From Agapetus fuscipes (lineage: Eukaryota > Arthropoda > Insecta > Trichoptera > Glossosomatidae): a stretch of 64,000 nucleotides of DNA. The stretch is taken from the NCBI GenBank assembly GCA_951799405.1, contig OX637334.1:3596001-3660000 (forward strand). The letters are read 5' to 3'. Both the position numbers and the translations under genes were made by a program. The first letter of the stretch is position 1. The number at the start of each line of letters is the position of its first letter. Shown piece after piece: positions 20,156 to 30,272 of the stretch. The notes under the pieces were generated by a model that was not told the origin of the DNA, did no database searches, and worked only from the letters and a program-made list of their open reading frames with translations.

Positions 20156-20420
20156 TATGTTCCTTGACTTATAGGTTGTTATGCGGCTGACCACCCATAA
20201 TGTAAAAATTGGTTCACTTTGCCAATGTCACCTCTGTTTCAGGGAAGGACGGCAAGAGTTGCAAGGCTTATGTTCATTTGAGATTGGGTTTTTATATTGT
20301 AGGTCCACATGCGGCATGTGTTAGCGCGAAATTATACATATCTGCTTGTGGGAATGCATTTAATATAAAACTTAAATGATATATATCTTTGCAGCTTAGA
20401 TTAGATTAGATTAGATTAGA
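20156..20420 (+). repeat. R1 copy, AGATT-tail subtype
   Basis: Nearly identical to the copy at 42.4 kb, including GTTATGCGGCTGACC and AATTATACATATCTGC. The two could be source and copy, or members of a young burst. Confidence 0.85.
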
Positions 20421-20444
20421 AAAAAAATACCTTCTCAAGGTCAA

Positions 20445-20560
20445 AAATGCAAGCGCATACCCACAAGCAGACACGTGTAAGTACGCACTTACACATGCTT
20501 CATTTGCATTTACACAAAAATACCTATACCATGCAATTTTGCCAAACTTCCTAAACTAAA
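20445..20560 (-). repeat. R1 fragment
   Basis: Minus-strand middle part (ACCCACAAGCAGACACGTG to a decayed CCAAACTTCC). Confidence 0.6.
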
Positions 20561-20579
20561 AAGTAAACTGACTTTGAAG

Positions 20580-20842
20580 AATTCCTTGACTGATAGGTTG
20601 GTATAAGGTTGACCACCCATACTGTAAAAAATGGTTCACTTTGCCAATGTCACCCTTGTTTCAGGGAAGGTCGGCAAGAGTTGGAGGGCTCATGTCCATT
20701 TGAGATTGGGTTTTTTATATTGTAGGTCCACATGCGGCATGTGTGAGCACGAAATTATGCGTGTGTGCTTGTGGGAATGCATTTAATATGAATCTCAAAT
20801 GATAGGTACATATCTTTGCAGCTTAGATTTAGATTTAGAACA
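20580..20842 (+). repeat. R1 copy
   Basis: Full length with a GATTTAGATTTAGA tail. Lies about 160 bp after the previous full copy, in the same orientation. Confidence 0.85.
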
Positions 20843-20896
20843 ATTTTTTCGAGTATGGGTGGCCAGCTTCATAACAACCTTTTAGTCAAGGAATGG
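20843..20896 (-). repeat. R1 5' fragment
   Basis: GAGTATGGGTGGCCAGC and TTTTAGTCAAGGAATGG, inverted directly against the preceding copy. Confidence 0.6.
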
Positions 20897-21374
20897 AGAA
20901 CATTAAGAAAGAAAACCGCATTTTTTTCTAATATAATTTCAGAGATTATTTTATACGACCGGCGATGTCCAGCAATGTTTAATTATGCTCCCTTACAGGA
21001 CCAGCTTTGGGGTCAGCCTGCGAGGACCTTCGGGAGAAAGGTCGGCGCGCCAAGTATGCCGCTTATTGGGAGCCTGACCCTAAACCACCCAACAGGATCC
21101 TTATTGGATATTGGACCCTGAAGTACCAGTAGGATCCATATAAGATATCTGACCCTAAAGTACCAGCAGGATCCTTTTATCATGTATTAGATATGATATC
21201 TGTACCCCTTGTATAAATTCCCCTCTTTCATGTAAATTGAAAAATGTATTGAAAATACAACAGCACCCGTGATGATCGATTCAGTTTTCATAGTTTATTT
21301 TCTCTTGTTATGATTTTAGTGAATTTTACTGGTGTTCTTTTTCAATTAAACTGTGATTTATTTATTTAACACCA
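20897..21374. other. Unassigned; short GACCCTAAA/GGATCC repeat at about 21070-21190
   Basis: Three imperfect units of about 45 bp each carry GACCCTRAA, a CCAGCAGGATCC-like block and an A/T-rich spacer. The rest is unrecognised. Confidence 0.5.
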
Positions 21375-21705
21375 AAGGTCCATGCACCCTTACAGCAACT
21401 GGGTCTTGCTTGAGAATTGGCGATTTGTAGCAACGACGACCAAGCTCGTAAAAAGGTCGATAGCTCAATTGGTAGAATGCTTGCATTCCATGCCGAGAGC
21501 AAGGGTTTGATCTCAAGGTTTACTCAGCCTTTTCAAGAAATGAGAACCAGCCCCCCCGGGAGCTGGGAAACCCCCCCTTCAACTGAAAGTGGTTGTTGTG
21601 TGGCCGGCCCCCTTAACCGTAAAAATAAATAGGTCCCGAATTGCCACATGCGAACCCTTCGGGGATAACGCAGGTAAGAAGTTACACAATATGTGTAGCT
21701 TATTT
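21375..21705 (+). mobile_element. SINE-A core joined to SINE-B (dimer)
   Basis: CCAAGCTCGTAAAAAGGTCG is the junction. The SINE-B part then jumps from GTTTGATCTC directly to AAGGTTTACTCAGCC, a deletion of about 65 bp. Confidence 0.85.
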
Positions 21706-21741
21706 GCGTTGACACGATTTAATTGGCATAATAACGGTTTA

Positions 21742-22070
21742 CTTTCTGAATATCCCATAGCTTGACAATTTCACTAATTTAAACAAGCCATTTATTTTTC
21801 AGTCTTCCCCTTACCCATTTCCCTCTTAGATTTCCTTTATATATACTCTTTGTCAAGCGTTCATCATCCATCCAAATGACCAAATCATATTCTTATGTAC
21901 CTTTTTCCTCATATCCTCTTCTTTATCACATTCGTTTTTGACCCATTCATTCCGTACTCTATATTTTAAAGTTTTGTCATCTCAGGTTTTGCATCTCCGT
22001 CAAACATACTTTATTCATTTCACTATCATTTAACATCCATGCTTCACTTTTATACATTAGATCAGTGAGA
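21742..22070 (-). pseudogene. RTE-a LINE 3' fragment, highly decayed
   Basis: The minus strand gives RVRNEWVKNECDKEEDMRKK, then MIWSFGWM, LRGKWVRGRLKNKW and KLWDIQK, aligned with the 19 kb copy but with stops between blocks. Confidence 0.7.
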
Positions 22071-22424
22071 AAGACTATCTGTGAGAATATCCAAAAGATC
22101 AAACCAAAAATCAGTAAGACAAAAGAAGGGAAGCGGCGTTTATTAGAAAAGTTATAAAAACAATATAGGGACGTGAATACATTATTCTTGTATACAACAA
22201 ATATGAAATTACATGTAGGGGATTTCTACGCTCATAATGGAAAATATGCAGGGTTAGAAAAGAGCGTAGATTCATGAGACGATGGAATTATTGTACTTAA
22301 ATTTACAGCGTTTATTTGACTGTTTTTGTACAAAAATTATCTTTTTCATAGAAGGTCGGCAAGAGTTCATCTGAGATTTTGATTTTTATTTTGTTAGAAC
22401 ACGAACTAGGCTAGGCTAGGTTGA
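22071..22424. other. Unassigned; R1 scrap at about 22344-22395
   Basis: GAAGGTCGGCAAGAGTTCAT and GATTTTGATTTTTATTTTG are R1 middle sequence. The remainder is unrecognised. Confidence 0.4.
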
Positions 22425-22825
22425 AAAATTAATTTACAATTATCAAAGATTCAGCCTTACAGCAACTAGGTCTTGCTTGAGAATTGCCATTTTGTAGCGA
22501 TAAACAAGTCCGATTGATGGATCAGTTGGTAGATTGCTTGCATTCCATGCCGAGAGCAAGGGTTCAACCCCCACCGAGGTAGTCAAAAATGGTTTTTGTT
22601 TCGGTGTTTATTTCAAACCCAAAATAAATACCGATAAGGTTTACTCAGCCTTCACAAGAAATGAGAATCAACCCTCCCGGGAGCTGAGAAACTCCTACTT
22701 CAGCTGAAGTGGTTGGCGTGAGGGCGCCCCCCTTATCCGTAAAAATAAACAGGTCCCGAATCATTACATGCGACTACTTCGGGATAACACAAGCAAGAAG
22801 TTACGCTGTATGTGTATTAAGAATC
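22425..22825 (+). mobile_element. SINE-A core joined to SINE-B (dimer), diverged
   Basis: The SINE-A core (CAGCCTTACAGCAACTAGG) is followed by ACAAGTCCGATTGATGG, a worn form of the usual junction. An almost complete SINE-B then runs to AAGAAGTTACGCTGTATGTG. Confidence 0.8.
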
Positions 22826-23192
22826 TCCGAGCCCTAAAGGAAATCGGATATGAAAAAAGTATTTTTTCTTCCAGGAATAATATGCACTCTGCATTTGTTG
22901 TACACGTTGCGCATATATTTGTTGTTCATGTTCATCCCCTGTTTATTTGTTATGCACGGGAGCAGCTTGCTTATAAATGATAATAATTACCGAGTTTTGT
23001 ATTTAAGAGCGGAGAGTAGAGAGCGGAGGAGAGGGCGGAACAACGCATGCAATATGCAAGGTCTGCTGTGCGAGGAACAAAACACCAGGAGGCTATGGGG
23101 GGCAAAGAGCACTGCACAATCAAAGGATCTCATTTAAACTTAGTAGTCGTTTAAAATTTTTTCAATGAAATAAAGAATTTGCCGACTTTTAT
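22826..23192. other. Unassigned region
   Basis: About 23000-23110 is purine- and GC-rich. No credible domain in its frames. Confidence 0.3.
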
Positions 23193-23487
23193 GTTTACGG
23201 TCCGCAGTTCAGTGGTAACACTTTGGACTCTGAATGGAAGGTTGTGGGTTCGAATCCAGGCGGAGCACAAAAAATATACCATTTATATTTTCAAATTTGC
23301 TCTTTGCTGAGTTGAAAAATTCATAAACCTTTACCAATGACCGGTCACCAAAGGTCCATACAGCCTTACAGCAATTTTCTTGAGAATTGGCGCTTTGTTG
23401 CGACGACGACTAAGCTCGTAAAAAGGTCGATAGCTCAATTGGTAGAATGCTTGCATTCCATGCCGAGAGCAAGGGTTCGATCTCAAG
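23193..23487 (+). mobile_element. SINE-A with intact head joined to a SINE-B head
   Basis: The copy that proves the dimer order. tRNA-A head (GGTTCGAATCC), core, TAAGCTCGTAAAAAGG, then the tRNA-B head (TAGCTCAATTGGTAGAATG) up to GGTTCGATCTCAAGG, where it stops. Confidence 0.88.
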
Positions 23488-24061
23488 GTATGTATATATA
23501 TATAGTGCAATACGTGACTAGTCATCTTGAATTAAAAAATTAATACCGAGGAAACAAAGGATAACAGTATATGTAATAGCACACATGTAAGAAAAATGAG
23601 TAAAAGAAAAGGAAGAAAAAATACAGGGAAAGAAAAATATATGTGTGAAAATGCAAAAGAGGAGAAATACATTAAAAAATATATAATAATACATGTAAAG
23701 TATTGTAATTGTGAAGATTTCCTTTTAATTAATAATAATGTAAAAAAACAAAAAAATCTTCACGAGTTGATTTATTTCCTCGAGCGCCTTCGATGTTATC
23801 ATACCATTAAGAGAAAAACTGTGAATTTTATTTTTATTTTTATGATTTTTATCACAAATAGAGCACTAGTCCATGCAAGTGTGGCGTTGCCCCTAGCCAG
23901 GAGTCTAAGAGGAAAATGAGAGAGGTGGCTTTTCGGGTCCTCCTGCATATTTCACATCTCAGTACGCCAGTGTTCAAAACTAAACACCGGATTTCAGATA
24001 ATAGGTACAATGCTGTTATCTGTTATCTAAGTTGCGGAATTAATACGTTATTCGATGCTAT
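23488..24061. other. Unassigned, A-rich
   Basis: A 107-residue Lys/Asn/Ile-rich frame at 23596-23919 reflects the base composition; no domain seen. Confidence 0.35.
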
Positions 24062-24316
24062 GTAAGTTCCTTGACTTATAGGTTGGTATGACGCTGACCA
24101 GTGACCAAAAAAATGGTTCGCTTTGCCAATGTCACCCCTGTGTCAGGGAAGGTCGGCAAAAGTTGTAGGGTTTATGTTAATTTGAGGTTTGGATTTTATT
24201 TGCAAGTACACATTCAGCATTTGTAAGCGCAAACTCCACATGTTTGTTTGTGGGCATGTATTTAATATGAGTTCTAAATGTTACTTTATCTTTGCAACTT
24301 TGATTATAATTGATGC
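24062..24316 (+). repeat. R1 copy, wide subtype
   Basis: Full length, starting TTCCTTGACTTATAGG, with TTTGCAAGTACACATTCAGC. The tail is worn to TTTGATTATAATTGATG. Confidence 0.82.
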
Positions 24317-24409
24317 TATTATTTACTATTTGACATTGTAATAATATAATAATATAGGTTTGGAGACAAAATTTAAATGATTTTCAAATGGTCCTGTCGA
24401 ATGTTCGGT

Positions 24410-24592
24410 CAATAGCACAGTTAGTAGAATACATGCAATCCATGTAAACGCGCTAGGGTTCGATCCTCATCAAGGGTGTCAGAAATAATTTCCCGTTTCT
24501 GTGTTTATCTCGAACCCAAAATAAAATACCGGCAAGGTTTATTCAGCCATCACAAGAAATGAGAACCATCCCCTCAGGAGCTGGTAAACGCT
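24410..24592 (+). mobile_element. SINE-B 5' half
   Basis: Head with CAATAGCACAGTTAGTAG and GGTTCGATCC. Breaks off after AGGAGCTGGTAAACG. Confidence 0.8.
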
Positions 24593-24639
24593 AAAAAAAA
24601 CGTTAATAGACTTCACAATTTAGTGTTACTTTTTGTGTA

Positions 24640-24840
24640 AGTGTTTTCTTCGAAGGAGTCACATGTGGCGATTGGAACCTTTTTTTTATTTTATAGGTAA
24701 GGGGGCCGGCCGTACGTCACCCACTTCAGTTGACGTGGAGGTTTCCTAGTTCCCGAGAGAGCTGGTACTCATTTATTGTGGGCTTTGGATCCGAGCTCTC
24801 GGCATGGAATGCAAGCCCTCTACCAACTTGGCCCCTCACT
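24640..24840 (-). mobile_element. SINE-B, inverted against its neighbour
   Basis: From the CACATGTGGCGATTGG end to CTCGGCATGGAATGCAAGC in the head, lacking the GATTTCCCGTTTCGG part. With the preceding copy it makes a possible stem. Confidence 0.78.
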
Positions 24841-25234
24841 TTATGTGAAGTGGTCATGCAACATGCGACTCCCTAAGATGTTGCTCTGTAAGTGCAGCTT
24901 AGTTGCGAGTCATTCTTACTTCATTCTTTCTTTGTAAGACATGATGGAGCAGGTGTTATTTTAGTTCCCCATAGCGTGTCCAAGGTACATCAGCTTTCTC
25001 TGTTTGATGGCTTTAAGCTTACTCATTGTGAGCACCATTAGCTGAGCTGAAGTCTGCTAACTAATTATAAGTGAGAGCTGCTCATTACTCATCCACAGTA
25101 AGTTATAATTAATTGCTGTAAGGACACCTTCGTAATCAGGATATTAGTTTCATCACCTGTACCCCAAGTAGAAAACTTTCCGCTTTGACTCAGCATTTAC
25201 GGTAACAATACGAATCATCACCAAAATAAATTTA
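24841..25234. other. Unassigned region
   Basis: No shared repeat or credible frame. Confidence 0.3.
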
Positions 25235-25412
25235 TCATAATATTTTAGTGTTATGGCTGAGAGCGTCAAGTAGCTGTTCTTGACTAGCGTATTTGTAACA
25301 GAATAACGCTGGTTCGAATGCATACAACCTTCTGCTTTCGCATGAAGAGAACTGGTCACGTAAAGTAGGTTGGTGAATTGCATTTCTCTTCACAAATCTA
25401 TTTAAAAGCTTC
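25235..25412 (+). mobile_element. SINE-C, internally deleted
   Basis: AACGCTGGTTCGAATG (head) and GTAGGTTGGTGAATTGCATT with CTCTTCACAAATCTATTT (end) match the 1.4 kb copy. The GTTCAACAGATG segment is missing. Confidence 0.75.
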
Positions 25413-25537
25413 ATAGGAAAACAATATTAACTTTGGTTCATTATTTCATTTTGATTTGTAATTCATAAAAAATAGAAAAAAATCGAAATTGGAAATTGAA
25501 AATTATTTTTATAAAAATATTTGTAACCAATCTGCTC

Positions 25538-25561
25538 CTGAAGATGCCTCATTAGGCGAAA
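25538..25561 (+). ncRNA. Hammerhead-like motif
   Basis: CTGAAGA, T, stem GCCT/AGGC with loop CATT, GAAA. It is followed by ATGTTCGAACAC and A-rich AAATAAATAAATAA. The stem is fully paired. Confidence 0.45.
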
Positions 25562-25839
25562 ATGTTCGAACACAAAAAATAAATAAATAAGTGAATTAAA
25601 ACTATGTTTCCATTTGATTTTTTTAATAATTAGAAATAAATCGAATCATTGAGACAAGGATGTCTTGCCATCTTTTAAAAAGTCTTCCAGCTGGGTGTTG
25701 ACCTATTGGTATCTCATTAGCTACGATGTGTGCGAGTCTTTCATGGCTCATTCTGGAGACTGCATCTCTCGAAAATCACCTTTTGGATCTGCTCCATATG
25801 GGTTCGATTATATTCCTTTCGAGATTATCACACATATGT

Positions 25840-26178
25840 AAACGCAAAAAAAAAACTCAGCTGAGCTACACATATAGTGTATCATCTTCTTGCCGCGCTA
25901 TCTCCGAAGGGTTTCGCATTGGGCGAGTGGAACCTATTTATTTTTACAGGTAAGGGGGGCCAACGACTCCAGTTAAAGTGGGGTTTTCCCACCTCCCGTG
26001 GAGGTTGGTACTCATTTCTTGTGAAGGCTGAGTAAACCTTGCCGGTATTTTATTTTGGGGTTTGAAAAGAAAAACAAAAACAGAAACGGGATATCGTTTC
26101 TGACACCCCCGGTGGGATTCGAGCCCGAGTTCTCGGCATCGAATGCAAGCACTCTACCAACTGAGCTATCGACCGGAA
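25840..26178 (-). mobile_element. SINE-B, full copy
   Basis: Minus-strand head CCGGTCGATAGCTCAGTTGG with box B GGCTCGAATCCC. The end is CGCGGCAAGAAGATGATAC, then TTTTTTTTTGCG. It has lost the CGCCAACCACTT block. Confidence 0.88.
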
Positions 26179-26543
26179 AACAACATATTTTGAGCTTTGT
26201 GTAAATGTATTTAAAAGCGTGTTGTTTGCACGCCCTCTCACACTTGTGATGTATTTGGCAGACGGCACATCGTGTCTGGTAATTGTGATGACGTCCCTCA
26301 TCCCAGCAGAGCTTTGTTTTGCCGCTGGTCCCCTCGGTGAGCAGTGCACGCACTAATACAACGTGAAAGAACAAGAGCCTCTCAGCCCCTCCCTACATCT
26401 CCAGCCGTAAAGGACAATGCCGTATCACAATGGCGACGTGTAGGAGGTGGACGAATAGCTGTATGTGTGTATTCAAGTTTACATGTACATTGTACATGCA
26501 TATTGCCATTTTTTTTATTATTTAAATAGGAGGAAGATAGAAA
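26179..26543. other. Unassigned, moderately GC-rich
   Basis: Short frames on both strands without domains. ACATGTACATTGTACATGCA is a small palindrome near 26480. Confidence 0.3.
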
Positions 26544-26637
26544 GAGGCTGACCACCCATACTGTAAAAAATTGTAAAGTCGTTATACACACAAAAACAGC
26601 GCTCACTAAATAAATCATCCTAATATTATTATTATAG
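26544..26637 (+). repeat. R1 scrap joined to a SINE-A 3' end
   Basis: GAGGCTGACCACCCATACTG from R1 is followed within 40 bp by ACACACAAAAACAGCGCTC and the ATTATTATTAT tail of SINE-A. Confidence 0.7.
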
Positions 26638-27164
26638 GTGTCGCATCAGCTTCATTAAAAGCTTCCTCTGTTTTTTTATTTACACAATCTTTTATGTACT
26701 CGTATGTCTAACCTTTTCATGTATTTTCTTTTACATGTTTCGTCTTTCTCTTTTTGAACAGGTACTGAGTACCATTTTTTAAATTTACCTTTCAATTATA
26801 AAACAATAAATTCTTACCTGTGGATAGGGTATGATTTGATTCCCACGCTTGTTGTAGCAATGAGAGATACATACCGTGACGGAGGGGAGAGCCTGTCACC
26901 CTTGAAGACAAATAGGCGGTAATGAGGCGCCGAGAGGGCACACGGGGATCTGATGGCAATCCGCCAACCCCAGGCAGACTCCCTCACGGCTAATAACTGC
27001 TAACTTCACCCCTGTTCATGGGAAACGTCAACAATAAACAAACTACACGAAAAAAAACGAATCCACAACATATCGGTCACAGCTTCGGAGACAACTTCAT
27101 CACAAAAAACTATACCTAATATTATAAGTGACCAAATTTCATCGACCGAAAAGTTGTGTGGACG
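26638..27164. other. Unassigned
   Basis: About 26875-27000 is GC-rich and starts TGACGGAGGGGAGAGC, a 16-mer also present at 17580. Otherwise no repeat. Confidence 0.35.
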
Positions 27165-27343
27165 AACTGTCGGGTGACATAATTGTTCGTGACTGATGTA
27201 TATGTGAATGAGTTATCAGTGGCCAATTTTCTGTGACCGAAATGTCTTTGACCGAAAAGAAAGTCGTGTTTAAAAACTTTTGTGTGACCGATTTTTCCAT
27301 GGATCAGCTGTCTGTGGAGTTATTTTTGACCGATCTGTTGTCT
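27165..27343 (+). repeat. Degenerate short repeat based on GTGACCGA
   Basis: GTGACCGAAATGTC, TTGACCGAAAAG, GTGTGACCGATTTTTC and TTTTTGACCGATCTGTTGTC recur at about 15-40 bp spacing. It also gives one 74-residue frame, which I regard as incidental. Confidence 0.5.
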
Positions 27344-27762
27344 TTCTGTAATCTTAGTTGCAAAGATATATTAGCATTTCAAATTCATATTAAATGCACG
27401 CCCGCAAACAGACACGTGAAAGTTCACATTTACAAACGCTGCATGTCTACCTACTAAAAAAACAAGCTTAGATGAACTTTGCTGATCTTCCCTGAAACAG
27501 GTGTCTAATCTAATCTAATCTAAGTTGCAAAATATCAGTAACATTAGAGATTCACATTATACGCATTTTCACAAAACAGATATGTTTAAGTTCGCGCTTA
27601 AACATGCTGCATGTAGTCCTACAATATAAAAACCCAAATCTCAAATGAACATACACCCTGCAACTCCTGCTGACCTTCCCTGAAACAGGTTTGACATTGG
27701 CAAAGTGAACATTTTTTTACAGCATGGGTGTTTAGCCTTATACCAACTTATAAGTCAAGGGG
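27344..27762 (-). repeat. Two head-to-tail R1 copies
   Basis: A 3'-biased wide-subtype piece (to about 27506) is followed by a full copy of the AGATT-tail subtype starting CTAATCTAATCTAATC. The first stops after CCCTGAAACAGGTGT. Confidence 0.82.
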
Positions 27763-27817
27763 ATCATGACGAAAAAAATAATTGTATTTTAAGCTAAGTT
27801 ATATGGAGCTGTATATT

Positions 27818-27995
27818 CCGATCGATATCTAAGTTGGTAGAAAACTGACGTACCATGCTAGAGGGCTAGGTTCCGTTTCAGTGCTTATCTTAATCTCAAA
27901 ATAAAAACACCGGTAAGGCCCTCTCAGCCTTTATACGAAATGAGGATCACTCCCTTGGGTGCCGAAAAACCCCTACTTCAAACAAAGGTAAAATT
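27818..27995 (+). mobile_element. SINE-B, 5' half, diverged
   Basis: CGATCGATATCTAAGTTGG, GGCTAGGTTCCGTTTCAGTG (box B lost to deletion), ACCGGTAAGGCCCTCTCAGC. Confidence 0.7.
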
Positions 27996-28740
27996 GAATA
28001 TGATGAGATGGTTCGGGCATTTGGAAAGAATACGTGCTGAACGTTTATCATAGAGTATTTACAGATGCAATGTAAGAAGAAAGAGGGGATGGGGAAAACT
28101 GAGAAAGGGATAACTTGATGAAAGTTGTAAAATTGTGAAGGTTATTGTTTGTGAAGTTTGTGATATACATAGTGAACGTAAAAGAAGAAGATGTATGAGA
28201 AAAGAGATGGATGTGATTAAAGTGAGAGAAGTATGTCAGGATAAAATCTCTTCTCCAGAAGCTTCACTGGCTCCGTATCCCGGAGCGCATCGAGTTTAAA
28301 GTGTGCACGATGGTCCACAAAGCTTTATTTGGAAAAACATCCAAATATCTCGCTGATTTAACCAAACCAGTCACCCTCGGCAAAAAAAGCCTTACACTGC
28401 GCTCGGCTGAAACTGAGCCAAATCAAAAATTGAAGAACCGATAAGAAGAGTTAACACAATTTTTGGAGAGCGTGCATTTGCAGTTGCTGGTCCTCTGGCC
28501 TGGAACCACCTGCCACATCATGTGAGAGAGCTAGAAGACCATGGAAAGTTCCGGAAAGCACTTAAGACAACCAAATTTCTGGCAACATTTGCACAAGCGC
28601 CCTTGGAGTGACTACATCACGAAACGGCGCTATAAAGAAATCATCAACTTATCATCATCATCATCATAAAAAAAGAGGAGAAGACACTGCAGGGGTTCTC
28701 GTATCCTCTAGTGGAAAGGTTTACAGTTACATCGCAAACA
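27996..28740 (+). pseudogene. RTE-a LINE 3' fragment, split by an L2-like tail
   Basis: MRWFGHLERIRAERLS, a stop, then SERKRRRCMRKEMDVIKVRE and VCQD on the left. The corresponding GGTTCTCG...CCTCTAGTGGAAAGG terminal block is on the right at about 28690-28730. The two parts join across the inserted LINE. Confidence 0.72.
28246..28667 (+). pseudogene. L2/CR1-like LINE 3' end
   Basis: Encodes SLHWLRIPERIEFKVCTMVH, KSLTLRSAETEP, then in another frame FGERAFAVAGPLAWNHLPHH and FRKALKTTKFLATF. These are the usual last blocks of L2/CR1-type reverse transcriptases. It ends in an ATC microsatellite, as L2-like elements do. ATAAAA lies at both edges as a possible target duplication. Confidence 0.82.
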
Positions 28741-29279
28741 TCTCAAAGAACTTTTGAATAACTAATGTTTTGTGTATTAATATATGAAATGCGAGAAATA
28801 AAATAAGCCATTGAAGTCAATTCAGCAAACTCTGAACTTATTGCAATGAAATGCACTTTTACAAAGTTCTCTTAGCGAAGCAGCTTTCTATGGAAAATGT
28901 GAAATGCACTATGCTCGCATTTCCCGGCGTTCAGTCGGAGTTGTATCAAATTGGAAAATAAATGTATCGGAGAGCTCTCCATAATCCAGCTGCCACTCAC
29001 AAGGAGGGAATAACTAATCCAATCCTGCAGCATGTCAATACGAACACATACACGTACTGATATAACTGATACATATACTGTATTTATGAATATTACGTAT
29101 TAATATCACGAACTATAGAGGTGCTCAAAAATGTAATGAAATACCGTTTTTTCAGACAACTAGATTCGATTAGACACTATTATTAGCAACATCATTGAAG
29201 GTAAAATCTTGGGAAGTTGAACAAGAGGTCACCCAATTACTTCACACTTCCAGGATTTGAAGCGGCATATGGATGTCTC
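28741..29279. other. Unassigned region
   Basis: No shared repeat or convincing frame. Confidence 0.3.
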
Positions 29280-29490
29280 GTTCTATTCACAACTCAAGAG
29301 GATAGCAACCCACAGAGACAGATAACTAGCACAACAAGGTACGACCTTGAGGAAAGGCTGCCAACCAGTAGAGACAAATGGCTAGCACAAGAAGGTACTA
29401 CCTTTAGAAGAAGATGAAGATCAGCATATACAAATATATATTGCACAAGACAATGCCTTTGCACGAGGATGTCAACCAGCCGAGACAAAT
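29280..29490 (+). repeat. 56-bp tandem repeat, about 3.5 units
   Basis: Units contain AGCACAACAAGGTACGACCT, GGCTGCCAACCAGTAGAG and ACAAATG. The same repeat lies on both sides of the M4 copy near 43.6 kb. The period is not a multiple of three, which argues against a coding repeat. Confidence 0.7.
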
Positions 29491-29672
29491 GAGTATGAAG
29501 ACTTGAAGAATGATGCTATTGAGAGACTATTTTATTGTCCCAAGATCTTTTATTCAAAGGCGTTACTAATAAATCTTGACTATTATATAAGACTTATTAG
29601 CCTTTTTGTATATTTCAGGTCCAACAGCATATTTGAATCAGAAGTATATTTTGCTTTTTGCATTTTTTCTCT

Positions 29673-29830
29673 CTTACTACCAGCCCCCTCAGGAGGTGGG
29701 AAACCCCCAATTCAGCTGAACTGGTTGACCCTGTCTATGAAAATTAAAAGGTACCACTTGCCACATGCCATGCCTTCCGTAAGAACACGGTTAGAAGATA
29801 CACTATATGAAAAGCTTAGTTGTGTTTGAC
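29673..29830 (+). mobile_element. SINE-B 3' half
   Basis: ACCAGCCCCCTCAGGAGGTG through AACTGGTTGACC to TACACTATATGAAAAGC and TAGTTGTG. Confidence 0.78.
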
Positions 29831-30171
29831 TTAGTTGTAAAACAGCTTTGTAGCCAGGGATTTCCTGGTATTGGCTCTTTACACTAACCTACAACTCTAT
29901 TCTTTTGCAGTATTGGAGTCGCAGATATGATATGTGATACGAGTATACAGCTTTGCGTTGAAATTCAACCAGACGTAGCGTTAGCCAAAAAATATATGGA
30001 ATTCAAAACAGCGCCTCTACGGAGCTCAAACGCTATGGTTGGGCTTAAACGTGAAGTTTTATACTTGGTTGTAATATGTTTGTGATATTTCTGACGTCTG
30101 ATATGACATTTTATTCCGTACGATATGAAAAATTCTATAAATAACCATGGATAAAAAAAATCTTCCATAAT
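29831..30171. other. Unassigned region
   Basis: Nothing recognised. Confidence 0.3.
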
Positions 30172-30272
30172 AAGCTGGGATCTGGGAGTTGTGTTGGATC
30201 CAGGACTGAAGTTCTCTGATCATATAACGCAGCTGATGACTAAGTGCTACCAGCTGCTGCACAACTATCACA
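30172..30272 (+). pseudogene. LINE reverse transcriptase fragment
   Basis: Encodes DLGVVLDPGLKFSDHITQLM followed by TKCYQLLHNYHKIKH, the block that follows the catalytic core in L2/CR1-type and similar LINEs. It merges without a gap into the 28-bp array. Confidence 0.78.

Noticed and set aside
20391..20420. AGATT repeats as telomeric sequence
   Set aside because: The arthropod telomere unit is TTAGG; here the unit is TTAGA-type and always sits at the end of R1.
23596..23919. 107-residue Lys/Ile-rich frame as a gene
   Set aside because: Its composition follows the A-rich DNA. No domain, no splice context, no homologous repeat.
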